64,000 bases of DNA, taken from Fervidobacterium thailandense. Its GTDB lineage: Bacteria; Thermotogota; Thermotogae; Thermotogales; Fervidobacteriaceae. Both the position numbers and the translations under genes were made by a program. Shown piece after piece: positions 34,400 through 43,288 of this stretch; position 1 is the stretch's first letter, and each line of letters begins with the position of its first letter. The notes below the pieces were generated by a model that worked only from the letters and a program-made list of their open reading frames with translations, did not search any database and was not told where the DNA came from. Location: assembly GCF_001719065.1 (NCBI RefSeq), contig NZ_LWAF01000002.1:186001-250000 (forward strand). Direction: 5' to 3'.

Positions 34400-35698
34400 A
34401 TGGTAGGTCTCTTGACAAAAGCAGTCCGCAGGTTCCTTGTGGGAAGTGGCTTCAAGTTTCAGTTTTCCGCTTCCAGTGATCCAAAGCTCTCAATGGAACG
34501 TTTAATGGATAACGGAGTCGATGCTTTGCACCTCTACGTTCACGTACCCTTTTGTAGGCACACATGTCCGTACTGTCCGTACAACAAGGTCCCGTGGAAC
34601 GTGGAGCTCGCGAATCTATATTTCTCCGCACTGAACGGTGAAATTGACATCTACGACACGTCACTTGGGGCTCTCAAAATCCCTTCCGTCTATTTCGGTG
34701 GGGGATCGCCTGCAATTTCACCGAAGGACCTCTCCAACGTGATCAATTCGCTTCACAAAAATTTTACCATAACCGGTGACCTGTGCTTGGAAATCAATCC
34801 CACAGAATGCACCGAAGAAACACTCTTGACACTGAAAGATGCCGGAGTGAGCGTGATCAGCGTCGGAATACAGAGTTTCCAGGATAAATTTCTCGAGCTT
34901 ATTGGAAGAGATTACACAGCTTCGATGGCAAAAAAAGTTTTGGATACCACTCTCAGGTACTTTAAGAACGTTAACGTCGACCTGATGTTCGCACTTCCGA
35001 ACCAAACACTGAGAGATGTGGAACTCGACCTACGTACTGCGGTGGAAAGCGGGGCACGCCAAATAACGCTCTACCCACTTTTCACGTTCCCGTATTCCAC
35101 CGTTGGACGGTATAGAAAGCTCAGACGCGTGAAGATGCCAAGGCTTTCCACAAGGAGAAGACAGTATTACCTCATCTACGATTACTTAACCTCCGAGGGC
35201 TACGAACCTGTTTCAGTGTGGAGCTTCATGAAAAAAACCCCAGGTGAACGAAGTATTAGGTATTCGTCGGTAACCAGACAGTACTACCTGGGCCTTGGAG
35301 CGGGAGCCGGTAGCCACTTTCCCTGGGGATTTTACCTGAACACCTTTTCGGTGGAAGCTTACATCTTGCGACTTAGAAGTGGGAAACTTCCAACCGCGCT
35401 CGAGTTCTCGTTCAACAAGCGTATGGACGATCTCTTCTGGCTTTATTGGAGATTTTACGATACGAGCATCCCACAGCCAGAGTTTGAGAGAAGGTTCGGT
35501 AACGATTTCAAAGTAAAGGGATTGATGAAAATCTTCGAAACGCTGGGCTTTCTAAGAAAGGGCAATGGAGTCTTTCTGCTAACCAAACGCGGTTCTTTTT
35601 GGATTCACCTTGCACAAAACCATTTCGCGCTCAACTACGTGAACACGATCTGGTCCAAGGCCCTGAGCGAACCATTTCCGGAGTTTATAAAGTTTTAA
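34400..35698 (+). CDS. Radical SAM protein, coproporphyrinogen oxidase-like (HemN/HemW family)
   Basis: 432 residues. Radical SAM cluster motif C52xxxC56xxC59 (FCRHTCPYC), SVYFGGGSPAI, LEINPTECTEETLLTLKDAGVSVISVGIQSF and NVDLMFALPNQT, all family hallmarks, then a HemN_C-like C-domain. The fourth cysteine typical after the HemW cluster is replaced (CPYCPYN). No haem genes are near. The class covers coproporphyrinogen oxidases, haem chaperones (HemW) and methyltransferases, so the exact reaction is open. The neighbouring rnpB is transcribed the same way 11 bases later. Confidence 0.8.
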   Translation: MVGLLTKAVRRFLVGSGFKFQFSASSDPKLSMERLMDNGVDALHLYVHVPFCRHTCPYCPYNKVPWNVELANLYFSALNGEIDIYDTSLGALKIPSVYFGGGSPAISPKDLSNVINSLHKNFTITGDLCLEINPTECTEETLLTLKDAGVSVISVGIQSFQDKFLELIGRDYTASMAKKVLDTTLRYFKNVNVDLMFALPNQTLRDVELDLRTAVESGARQITLYPLFTFPYSTVGRYRKLRRVKMPRLSTRRRQYYLIYDYLTSEGYEPVSVWSFMKKTPGERSIRYSSVTRQYYLGLGAGAGSHFPWGFYLNTFSVEAYILRLRSGKLPTALEFSFNKRMDDLFWLYWRFYDTSIPQPEFERRFGNDFKVKGLMKIFETLGFLRKGNGVFLLTKRGSFWIHLAQNHFALNYVNTIWSKALSEPFPEFIKF

Positions 35699-35709
35699 AA
35701 ACTTGCGAA

Positions 35710-36045
35710 AGACTCGGAGACAGACGGGTGAGCGCAAGCGGCCACACGCGGCCGTCTTGAGGAAAGTCCGGACTCCGTGGGCAGGGTGCTCGCTAACAGC
35801 GAGGTGGCGTGAGCCACGGACAGGGCCATAGAAACGGAAACCGCCCGAAAAGCGAAGGCTGAGTAGGGCAAGGGTGGAAAGGTGAGGTAAGAGCTCACCA
35901 GCGGTGCAGCGATGCACCGGCTTGGCAACCCACACCCGGAGCAAGGTCAAGCAGGGGGTTGGTGGCCCGCCTGATTCCCCCGGGTAGACCGCTTAGATAG
36001 ATGCTCACCGAAACAGAATCCGGCTTACGGTCTGTCTCCGAGTCT
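35710..36045 (+). ncRNA. rnpB: RNase P RNA
   Basis: Catalytic RNA that trims the 5' leader of pre-tRNA. Conserved core segments: GAGGAAAGTCCGGACTCC, GGACAGGGCCATAGAAAC, AAGGGTGGAAAGGTGAGGTAAGAG, the CR-IV/V region GCAAGGTCAAGCAGGGGGTTGG, and ACAGAATCCGGCTTA near the 3' end. The ends pair perfectly over 16 bp (35710-35725 with 36030-36045), a very long P1. The layout matches the type A RNA of Thermotoga maritima. The P1 3' arm followed by TTCACTTTCTTATTTA may also end transcription. Confidence 0.97.
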
Positions 36046-36053
36046 TCACTTTC

Positions 36054-37328
36054 TTATTTAATCTCCTTGTTTTTCGTTTCAATACCAAAACACATGACAA
36101 CCAGTGAAGCAACGACGGATAAGACCGAGAGCCACAAGAAAATCTGGAACAAACTATTTCCTTTTGAAAGCATGTAGCCTCCGTATTGAGGCGCGAATAT
36201 ACCCGCTATGCGCGCAACCACCCCAGCCATACCGTTCCCTGTAGCCCTCAAGGGTGTTGGGTAGAGCTCTGGAGTGTAAGCGTACACCAGTCCCCAAACA
36301 CCGAGCGTGAAGAACGAAAGCGCCAAAGCGGCTATGGTGAGCTGAACCGTATTTGAGACAAAAGCCCAAACGATCGAAAACGCCGCCATTCCCACGAAGT
36401 AGATGAACAAGGAGTGTTTTCTGCCGATTTTCTCGATGAAGTACGCCGCTGAAAGGTATCCGGGAAGTTGAGCCACCATCATGAAGAACGTGAACCACAG
36501 GGATTTGACATCGCTAATTCCTTTCTGCGCAAAAATCTTGGGCGCCCAGGAAAACAGTGTGTAGTAAACAAAACTGACAACAAACCAGGAACTCCAAATT
36601 GCAATTGTGCGTGAAAGGTACGGAGGCCTGAGTATATCGGCCACCAAGAATTTTGTTTTAGGTAGTTCCTCCACATCTTCGGTAACCTTCACTCTGAGCA
36701 CCCTTTCAAGTCCCGATTTACCGTACTTTTTAAACGCGAAACGTGGAGATTCTGGTAGCATAAGCACAAATGGAACGAGTGCCAGCCCCACCAGGAACAC
36801 GTAATAGCTGATCCTCCAGGAATTTTCGACCGTTAAAACGGCGACAAGGCCGATCGCGATGCTCCCTAATGCCCAACTGGCTTCCAAAAGAACAAGGTAC
36901 GCACCCCTCATCGAACGCGACATGAATTCGGCCAGATAAGCGTTCACCGAAGGCATTAAGCCACCGTAACCTACACCGGCCAAGAACCTCAAGACAACAA
37001 AGTGCTCGGCCGATTTGCTTGCACCTAAGAGAGCTGTGAAGACAACCGTGAACAAGAAATAGAGCAGGTTGGATAACTTACGTCCGAACAAATCGCTCAC
37101 CAACCCCACGGTCAATGCACCCACGAGCATACCCACGAACGTGGAACTTAGCACGTTCGCACTTTGCAGGAGCGAAAGCGACCATTCTTGAGAAATCTTC
37201 GGTAAGGTGAACGAGAGGACGAGAACACCGGCGGCATCGAACATCCACATCAGTGAGGTAAAAAAGAGTAACTTGTTCTGGAGCCGCCTGTCAACGTACT
37301 TTTCAATGATCACATCAACACTTTCCAC
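36054..37328 (-). CDS. MFS transporter, sugar-porter/organic-anion type
   Basis: 424 residues, twelve membrane segments. TM2-3 loop GLVSDLFGRK, TM4 RFLAGVGYGGLMPSVNAYLAEF, the PESPR motif after TM6 (LMLPESPRFAFKKYG) and the second-half IEKIGRKHS. ELYPTPLRATGNGMA before TM11 is shared with SV2/OCT-like and aromatic-acid MFS proteins. Solute unknown. GTG at 37328 sits eight bases after GGGAGG. The stop lies 9 bases past rnpB, tail to tail. Confidence 0.85.
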   Translation of the reverse strand: MESVDVIIEKYVDRRLQNKLLFFTSLMWMFDAAGVLVLSFTLPKISQEWSLSLLQSANVLSSTFVGMLVGALTVGLVSDLFGRKLSNLLYFLFTVVFTALLGASKSAEHFVVLRFLAGVGYGGLMPSVNAYLAEFMSRSMRGAYLVLLEASWALGSIAIGLVAVLTVENSWRISYYVFLVGLALVPFVLMLPESPRFAFKKYGKSGLERVLRVKVTEDVEELPKTKFLVADILRPPYLSRTIAIWSSWFVVSFVYYTLFSWAPKIFAQKGISDVKSLWFTFFMMVAQLPGYLSAAYFIEKIGRKHSLFIYFVGMAAFSIVWAFVSNTVQLTIAALALSFFTLGVWGLVYAYTPELYPTPLRATGNGMAGVVARIAGIFAPQYGGYMLSKGNSLFQIFLWLSVLSVVASLVVMCFGIETKNKEIK

Positions 37329-37378
37329 GGGTTGCACCTCCCAAAGGTGAGAACTTAAGCGAAGAGTGGTTTATCTTA

Positions 37379-37407
37379 ATTTTACAGCAAATGTAAATTC
37401 CGGTCAA
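37379..37407 (-). promoter_or_regulatory. Promoter of the MFS transporter
   Basis: Minus strand TTGACC (37402-37407), 17 bases, TAAAAT (37379-37384). Confidence 0.65.
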
Positions 37408-37420
37408 CAACTTAGGAAGT

Positions 37421-37458
37421 ACAACCTTAGGGTTGTGTTTTCAAATGTGTGGTATAAT
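37421..37458 (+). promoter_or_regulatory. bamA promoter with inverted repeat
   Basis: TATAAT at 37453-37458. Upstream, ACAACC-TTAG-GGTTGT (37421-37436) is a perfect 6-bp inverted repeat covering the -35 region and lies between the divergent promoters. Confidence 0.45.
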
Positions 37459-37521
37459 TTCTTTTGAATTGTGTGTTAGACTACATGATCTCAAACGAGC
37501 TCGCTTTTGGAGGTGGATTCT

Positions 37522-39732
37522 GTGAATTCGTTCGTAAAGATAAGACTTTTGGTGATGTTTTGCGTTGCATCCCTTTTTCTCGTACAGGCCTTCGGTTTTG
37601 TGCTAAAAGAGATACGTATCGAAGGACTGAAGACGGTAAAAGTTTCCGAGCTCGAGGAAATATACAAAGGGTATATCAACAAAGATGTGAACGAACAAGC
37701 CGTTTCTGATATTGTTATTGGCATCGACGATACAGGATACTTCGAAGACGTGTCGTACGAACTGATTGGTGATGATAAAGCCAAGGTCTTGAAAATAAAA
37801 GTGAAGGAAAATCCACCGGTTCAAAAGCTCGAAATTGTGCTCAACGGTCCTGGATTGGTTGATAAGGAAACTCTCAAAAATAGTATTTCTTTGGCCGAAA
37901 AGAAAGCGTTCAGCTTCACAAAGTTCTGGGATAGCATCAACAACCTTGCGAAACTCTATTCAGATAAAGGATACCTGGTTGCGACACCCAGGTCGCAAGA
38001 TAGGTCCTTGGCCTTTGTTTACGTCTCAGGAACGATAACTGGTGACGTCGTTAAGTTCACCATCACAGAATACGTACTTTACAAGCTCGAATTCGAGCTG
38101 ATCTCGAAAGACGAGGAACTTAAAAAAGAATTCGAACGCATCAAAAAAGAAGTTTCCTTAAGACAGTACGCCGATTACGAGAGAAAAAATTGGCTCGAGA
38201 GAATATTCGACAGCGAAAAGAACTACGTTCCCACGCTCAAGGACTTACAGAATGCCGTCCAGTCTCTGTCCAGGTACGTTTACTTCACACTGGCCAACAT
38301 CTCCGGTGAAGAAACAAACGCAAAGTATCCCGCGAAGATACTGAACTTAACACTCGTCGAGAATACCGTTGTGTCCGAACCCGTGAAACTGAAAGGTGTG
38401 AGGACAAAAGGCAACACAGTCTTCCCGGAAAGGGAACTTGTCGGCGAGGTTCGCGAAGGAACCTACTCGAACTTCGCAATCTTGAAGAAGATCCAGACCG
38501 TCAGAGAAAAGTACGACAAGGCCGGTTATTTCATCGACCTTTCACTCGAACCTGATCCTGAAGGTTACTTGTACATCGTAGTAACCGAATACAAAGTCCG
38601 GGACGTAAAGTTCGAAGGCAACAGTGTCACAAAATCCCACGTTTTCGACGATATGGTCTACGTAAAACCAGGAATGTTACTTAACAGAAACGATCTCCAG
38701 CTGACTTACGTGGAACTGATGAAAGCCAATTTCTTCAAGAGTATCGATTTCGACTTTAGACCTGTTCAAAATGAGAAATCCCTCGTCGATGTCGTAGTGA
38801 AATTGGGAGAAAAGGACAAGAAGTTCGATTTCCAAGGCGGTATCACATACGGACCGCCGAAAGATGGGCCTTGGTGGAACGGTTTTGCAGCTTTTGTAAC
38901 ACTTTCGACGACAAACCCAACTGGCCACGGGGAAAATCTTTCGATAAACGTTCAAAAATGGATTCCCACAACAAATATCAACCTATCAACTGGCATTAGG
39001 AGACCTTTCGGATGGCCGATAATACTCGGAGCGGGGATTAAATTCGACAGCAACACAACGGAGTCAGGTACGAGTACAACCAACGTGGTTTATTCGGCTA
39101 ACCTGGGTACCATAAAAACACCGCTGGGACAACTCAGTACCGAGGTTAGGTTCGAAGATTCAACGGAATCCTCCTCCACAACGTTGAACTACAAAACGCT
39201 CGTAACTTCCGCAAGTTACATTTACGAAACACTCGACAACCTCTACATCCCGATGAGCGGATACTCTGTCACTTTGACTGCCAACAAGTACTTCCCGTTC
39301 TCCGAGACCGGTTCCGACGCGTTCAGCTACTTGGGAGAGCTCACGTTGCACCTCCCGCTCTTCCAAAACCTTTCGTTAGCCTCCAGAGTCCTGGTGGGCC
39401 AGTCGTTTCAAACCTCCGGTAAGCCTGTGACGTTCAGTCTGACAGGGCTCAACCAGGTTAGGGGAGTTAACACATCCGATAGCGGCTCCGTGATTGGGCT
39501 TTTCAACTCAGAAATAAGGTACAAGGAAAAAGATCAAATGTTCTACGGTTCGCTCTTCTACGATGCCGGTTTTGTATCTAATGCGTTCGACTTTGCAAAC
39601 ATAAAACAATCCGTCGGTGTTGAATTTGGATTAACCGTACCGCTCTTTGGCTTAATCAGGTTGGGTTGGGGTATCCCCATCCAAGCGGAGATAAAACCGA
39701 ATTTCTTCATCCTGTTTGGCAAGACCTTCTGA
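37522..39732 (+). CDS. bamA: Outer-membrane protein assembly factor BamA (Omp85)
   Basis: 736 residues. Signal peptide (about 6-26, RLLVMFCVASLFLVQAFG). A series of POTRA domains follows (VLKEIRIEGLKTVKVSELEE; VKLKGVRTKGNTVFPERELVGEV; VRDVKFEGNSVTKSHVFDD), then a C-terminal barrel with the QVRGVNTSDSG lid motif and a terminal Phe (FILFGKTF). It inserts beta-barrel proteins into the outer sheath (toga). GTG at 37522 is six bases after TTTGGAGGTG. The final POTRA, closest to the barrel, is the best conserved. Confidence 0.93.
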   Translation: MNSFVKIRLLVMFCVASLFLVQAFGFVLKEIRIEGLKTVKVSELEEIYKGYINKDVNEQAVSDIVIGIDDTGYFEDVSYELIGDDKAKVLKIKVKENPPVQKLEIVLNGPGLVDKETLKNSISLAEKKAFSFTKFWDSINNLAKLYSDKGYLVATPRSQDRSLAFVYVSGTITGDVVKFTITEYVLYKLEFELISKDEELKKEFERIKKEVSLRQYADYERKNWLERIFDSEKNYVPTLKDLQNAVQSLSRYVYFTLANISGEETNAKYPAKILNLTLVENTVVSEPVKLKGVRTKGNTVFPERELVGEVREGTYSNFAILKKIQTVREKYDKAGYFIDLSLEPDPEGYLYIVVTEYKVRDVKFEGNSVTKSHVFDDMVYVKPGMLLNRNDLQLTYVELMKANFFKSIDFDFRPVQNEKSLVDVVVKLGEKDKKFDFQGGITYGPPKDGPWWNGFAAFVTLSTTNPTGHGENLSINVQKWIPTTNINLSTGIRRPFGWPIILGAGIKFDSNTTESGTSTTNVVYSANLGTIKTPLGQLSTEVRFEDSTESSSTTLNYKTLVTSASYIYETLDNLYIPMSGYSVTLTANKYFPFSETGSDAFSYLGELTLHLPLFQNLSLASRVLVGQSFQTSGKPVTFSLTGLNQVRGVNTSDSGSVIGLFNSEIRYKEKDQMFYGSLFYDAGFVSNAFDFANIKQSVGVEFGLTVPLFGLIRLGWGIPIQAEIKPNFFILFGKTF

Positions 39733-39766
39733 CAAGTCTTGCCGGTAAGTTTTGGAGGCTGATCCT

Positions 39767-40402
39767 GTGAGTAATCCTGTGAGTATCGAACGTTTGCTTC
39801 AAGATTTGGAGAAGATAAGGGCCGAGGCAAGACCCTTGGTTGAAGCGCGCTGGACCGAATTCGAGAAGCTTAGGTTAGAAGGTTCCGAGGATGACCTGTA
39901 CGGCGAGCTCTGTTTTTGTATCTTGACGGCGAACTGGAGTGCGCAAGGGGGAATAAGGGCGCAAAAGCTGATCGGCCATGGTTTCAGCACGATGAGTTTT
40001 GAGGAACTCGCCGAAAAGCTGCGGACTGTGGGACACAGGTATCCTGAAGCTCGGGCAAAGTACATCGTTGAGAACAGGTGGCTTTTGGGAAAGTTGAGGG
40101 AAATAATTGCCCAGCCGGACCCACGGGAGTTCATAGTGAAGAACGTTAAAGGTCTTGGTTGGAAGGAAAGTTCGCATTTTTTAAGAAATGTTGCATTTCC
40201 AGATTACGCGATTTTGGATAAACACGTACTTCGAACGATGCATTCGTATGGCCTCATAGACGAGATACCAAAAGGATGGACAAGAAAAAAGTATTTAGAT
40301 TACGAGGAGCGTCTAAGAAAAGTCGCCGATGCTTTCGGTGAGCCATTAGGTAAGTTTGACCTTTATCTGTGGTACATGATAAAAAAGAGAGTGGACAAGT
40401 AA
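39767..40402 (+). CDS. ogg: 8-oxoguanine DNA glycosylase/AP lyase, Ogg2 type
   Basis: 211 residues. HhH-GPD glycosylase of the archaeal/Thermotoga Ogg2 class. KNVKGLGWKESSHFLRN contains the helix-hairpin-helix and catalytic K133; PDYAILDKHVLR supplies catalytic D151. The C-terminal KFDLYLWYMIKKRVDK gives the invariant terminal Lys. Excises 8-oxoG and cuts the strand. GTG at 39767 is eight bases after GGAGG; a longer in-frame start lacks a site. Follows bamA by 34 bases. Confidence 0.9.
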   Translation: MSNPVSIERLLQDLEKIRAEARPLVEARWTEFEKLRLEGSEDDLYGELCFCILTANWSAQGGIRAQKLIGHGFSTMSFEELAEKLRTVGHRYPEARAKYIVENRWLLGKLREIIAQPDPREFIVKNVKGLGWKESSHFLRNVAFPDYAILDKHVLRTMHSYGLIDEIPKGWTRKKYLDYEERLRKVADAFGEPLGKFDLYLWYMIKKRVDK

Positions 40403-40423
40403 TAATGAAGGGAGGATTCGGGA

Positions 40424-41332
40424 ATGAAACTCATCGAGAGTGTTCCGAACTTCAGTGAGGGGAGAAGGGAAGAGATTGTAAGGCAAATCATTGATGAAGC
40501 GTACAAGTATCCAAAGGTCAAGGTACTCGACTGGTCGATGGACAAAGACCATAACAGGTCCGTCGTTACACTCGTTGGAGAACCGGATCAAATACTCGAT
40601 GCGCTTTTTGATATGGCAAAAAAAGCAGCTGAGCTCATCGATTTGCGTTATCATAAAGGCGAGCACCCACGCATGGGTGCAACGGATGTTATCCCGCTCG
40701 TACCGCTCATCGGCACGACGATGGAGGAGTGCGTCGAGCTTTCGAAGAAACTTGGGAAACGCATTGGTGACGAACTCGGTATCCCCGTGTACCTTTACGA
40801 ACGCAGTGCGACAAGACCGGAGAGGGAAAACCTCGCGGAGATAAGAAAGGGAGAATTTGAGGGCTTCTTTGAGAAGATCAAAGACCCAAAATGGAAACCG
40901 GACTTTGGACCGGATAGAGTCCACGAAACGGCCGGTGTCACAGCGGTTGGAGCGCGTGAATTCCTCATCGCATTCAACGTCAACCTCGGAACGAACAATT
41001 TGGAGATTGCCGACAAGATCGCAAAAGCCGTCAGACACATCAGTGGTGGTTTCCGCTACGTTAAAGCGATCGGTGTGGAACTGAAAGAAAAAGGTATGGT
41101 CCAGGTTTCGATGAACCTCACAAACTACAAGAAATCACCGATATTCAGAGTCTTCGAAACGATAAAGAGGGAAGCGCAACGCTACGGAGTGCCAGTTGTC
41201 AGTTCCGAAATCATCGGAATGGTTCCGCTTCAGGCTATTGTCGAAACATTCGCATGGTACCTCCAACTCGACGATTTCAACGTTGGCCGGGTGATAGAAC
41301 AGAGGTTGATCGAAGAATTGACGAAAGAGTAA
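40424..41332 (+). CDS. ftcD: Glutamate formimidoyltransferase
   Basis: 302 residues, the transferase half of FTCD only. Starts KLIESVPNFSEGRR and continues DKDHNRSVVTLVG, YHKGEHPRMGATDVIPLVP, PVYLYERSA, GAREFLIAFNVNLGT, QVSMNLTNYKKSPI and SEIIGMVPLQAI. Transfers the formimino group from formiminoglutamate to tetrahydrofolate (histidine breakdown). The cyclodeaminase domain is absent, and no hut gene lies in the window. AAGGGAGG precedes the ATG. Confidence 0.95.
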   Translation: MKLIESVPNFSEGRREEIVRQIIDEAYKYPKVKVLDWSMDKDHNRSVVTLVGEPDQILDALFDMAKKAAELIDLRYHKGEHPRMGATDVIPLVPLIGTTMEECVELSKKLGKRIGDELGIPVYLYERSATRPERENLAEIRKGEFEGFFEKIKDPKWKPDFGPDRVHETAGVTAVGAREFLIAFNVNLGTNNLEIADKIAKAVRHISGGFRYVKAIGVELKEKGMVQVSMNLTNYKKSPIFRVFETIKREAQRYGVPVVSSEIIGMVPLQAIVETFAWYLQLDDFNVGRVIEQRLIEELTKE

Positions 41333-41380
41333 GAATAACGAGAAAATAACGATAAAGGGAAAAGAGGGGGAATCGATCCT

Positions 41381-42220
41381 TTGGAGAAAGGAAAACTCCT
41401 GCAAGCGTACCTTTTTCTCGCGTTCACGCTCTTTGCCTTCTCAAGCATCGAGGTACTTTCAAAACCGTTGATGGGGAAGGTCGATCCGTTCTTCATGACG
41501 GCCTTCCGTTTTTTCGTCGGTGGATTGATTTTAACGCTCTTTGTCAAGGAAGAGGTCAGCATAAGGGACTTGCTCGGTATTTCGCTCGTTGGGATGCTCA
41601 ACAGCATGGTTTCCATGACCGCACTCCAGCTTTCGGTGAAGTATTCGAACGCTTCCACCGCGGCTACCTTAGTTGCGAGTAATCCGATCTTCGTGTCTCT
41701 CTTCGCCGCGTTGCTACTGAAGGAGAGGTACAAGTTCAGAAAGTACGTTGGTATTGCGCTCGGTTTTGTGGGTTTGTTGGTATTCAGCTTGGGGAAAATC
41801 TCCGGAGACTCCTGGCTTGGCATATTCTTCGGATTACTTGCCGCCTTGACCTTTGGTCTGTACACCGTGTTGATGAAAAGGTACACTAAGCGCTACACAC
41901 CTCTGACGGTTACAGCTTACTCATCTCTCATCTCAAGTGTACTTTACTTCATAGTCATTTTCTTGTTGGGTAAACTCTCGATTCCTACTTTGGATACTCG
42001 TGGCTGGATGTTGATGATTTACTTTGGAGTAATCGTGACAGGAATAGCCTACGTAACGTACTTCAAGGCCATGCAGTATGTTGGTGCCACGCAGTCGAGT
42101 AGGATCTTCTTTCTCAAACCGGTTGTGGCAACTTTACTGGCTATCCTCTTGCTTGGAGAAGTGCTCAGCTTGAGAAAACTCGTCGGTATGGTTATCATTC
42201 TCATTTCGCTCACTTTGTGA
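41381..42220 (+). CDS. EamA/DMT-family transporter
   Basis: 279 residues, ten membrane helices in two EamA repeats: AFTLFAFSSIEVLSKPLMGKVDPFFMTAFRF... with ASTAATLVASNPIFVSLFAALLLKERY, then LAALTFGLYTVLMKRYTKRY and QSSRIFFLKPVVATLLAILLLGEVLS. Exporter of metabolites, substrate unknown. TTG at 41381 with AGAGGGGG ten bases upstream. The following 160 bases carry the hyd promoter. Confidence 0.88.
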   Translation: MEKGKLLQAYLFLAFTLFAFSSIEVLSKPLMGKVDPFFMTAFRFFVGGLILTLFVKEEVSIRDLLGISLVGMLNSMVSMTALQLSVKYSNASTAATLVASNPIFVSLFAALLLKERYKFRKYVGIALGFVGLLVFSLGKISGDSWLGIFFGLLAALTFGLYTVLMKRYTKRYTPLTVTAYSSLISSVLYFIVIFLLGKLSIPTLDTRGWMLMIYFGVIVTGIAYVTYFKAMQYVGATQSSRIFFLKPVVATLLAILLLGEVLSLRKLVGMVIILISLTL

Positions 42221-42330
42221 AAAAATTAATCTCGTACAAGTACAGCGTACAAATCTCAAATAATTATCTCTCTTGCATCGAAAATGTAATTTTACGTACA
42301 CTTTTGGTCCATGATTTTTGTACTCGAGTA

Positions 42331-42339
42331 TGTTATAAT
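42331..42339 (+). promoter_or_regulatory. Promoter of the hydCDB operon
   Basis: Extended -10, TGtTATAAT, 46 bases before the start; no clear -35. The surrounding stretch after the DMT gene is AT-rich with no other feature seen. Confidence 0.55.
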
Positions 42340-42384
42340 TATCACGAGCTTTGGGAAAACATTAATTTTTCAGGAGGGATGTGT

Positions 42385-42882
42385 GTGGCCGTCTGTGAGA
42401 CGCACAAAGAGCTCTACAAAGAGCTCGATCAATTTATTGAGAAGGTGAAGGACAAACCTGGTATCCTCATCGCCGTCCTCCACAAGGCCCAGGAGATCTT
42501 CGGCTGGCTCCCGCAGGAAGTACAAGAGTACATTGCCGAAAAACTTGGTGTTCCCGTCTCCGAGGTGTACGGTGTTGTAACGTTCTACAACTTCTTCGCG
42601 ACTAAGCCGAAGGGGAAGAATCAAATAAAGATATGCCTTGGCACCGCTTGCTATGTGAAAGGTGCCGATAGGGTCATGGAACATTTCTTGGAAGAGTTGG
42701 GTGTTCAGGCCGAGGAGGTTACACCCGATGGCCTCTTTTCGGTACACCCGGTCAGGTGCCTGGGTGCCTGTAGTATGGCCCCGGTTGTGTTGGTGGGGGA
42801 GAAGGATTTCTACGGGAAGGTGACGCCCGATATGGTGAGTAAAATTATCGCAGCGTACAGGAGGGGTGGTCGCAATGAGTAA
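42385..42882 (+). CDS. hydC: NuoE-like [2Fe-2S] subunit, HydC type
   Basis: 165 residues. A helical N-domain (PGILIAVLHKAQEIFGWLPQEVQEYIAEKLGVPVSEVYGVVTFY) and a thioredoxin-like domain with one [2Fe-2S] cluster held by CLGTAC and CLGAC. Electron-transfer subunit beside the NADH-oxidising HydB. GTG at 42385 is six bases after AGGAGGG; upstream in-frame ATGs belong to untranslated leader. First gene of hydC-hydD-hydB; overlaps the next gene. Confidence 0.9.
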   Translation: MAVCETHKELYKELDQFIEKVKDKPGILIAVLHKAQEIFGWLPQEVQEYIAEKLGVPVSEVYGVVTFYNFFATKPKGKNQIKICLGTACYVKGADRVMEHFLEELGVQAEEVTPDGLFSVHPVRCLGACSMAPVVLVGEKDFYGKVTPDMVSKIIAAYRRGGRNE

Positions 42883-43252
42883 AGTGAAGAGCCTGGAGGA
42901 ACTCATGAAGATTAAAGAGCAAGCGATTCAAAATATAAAGATGAGGGAGAGCGGGAAGCGCGGTAAAATTATCGTTGCGATGGGAACGTGCGGAATAGCC
43001 GCAGGTGCAAAGGACACGTTGAAGGCAATCGTGGAGTACCTTTCCGAGCTTAAGATAGACGATATCGCTGTGGTACAGTCCGGATGTATGGGATTGTGCG
43101 AAGTGGAACCAACGATCGAGGTTGCCCTGGAAGGTCAGGAACCTATCGTGTACGGTCACGTGACACCCGAAAACGCTAAGAGGATCATCCAGTCGCACAT
43201 ACTTGAAGGGAAGATCGTTTCCGACCTGATGGTGAAGAGAGGGGAGGTCTAA
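42875..43252 (+). CDS. hydD: Thioredoxin-like [2Fe-2S] ferredoxin subunit (HydD-like)
   Basis: 125 residues. An N-terminal helix (KSLEELMKIKEQAIQNI) and a thioredoxin-like [2Fe-2S] domain with Cys in MGTCGIAAGAKD and SGCMGLC. Only three cysteines are visible where four ligands are expected, so one position (GTCGIA) is changed or another residue binds the cluster. Stand-alone proteins of this kind occur in hydrogenase operons such as that of Thermoanaerobacter. ATG eight bases after AGGAGGGG. Confidence 0.8.
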   Translation: MSKVKSLEELMKIKEQAIQNIKMRESGKRGKIIVAMGTCGIAAGAKDTLKAIVEYLSELKIDDIAVVQSGCMGLCEVEPTIEVALEGQEPIVYGHVTPENAKRIIQSHILEGKIVSDLMVKRGEV

Positions 43253-43288
43253 AACCCCTAAATCAGTTACGTGAAGGAGGCGAACCTT

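Noticed and set aside
35579-35950. Open frame on the minus strand across the radical SAM 3' end and rnpB
   Set aside because: It runs antisense to a well-supported gene and a structural RNA, has no ribosome site and no family pattern.
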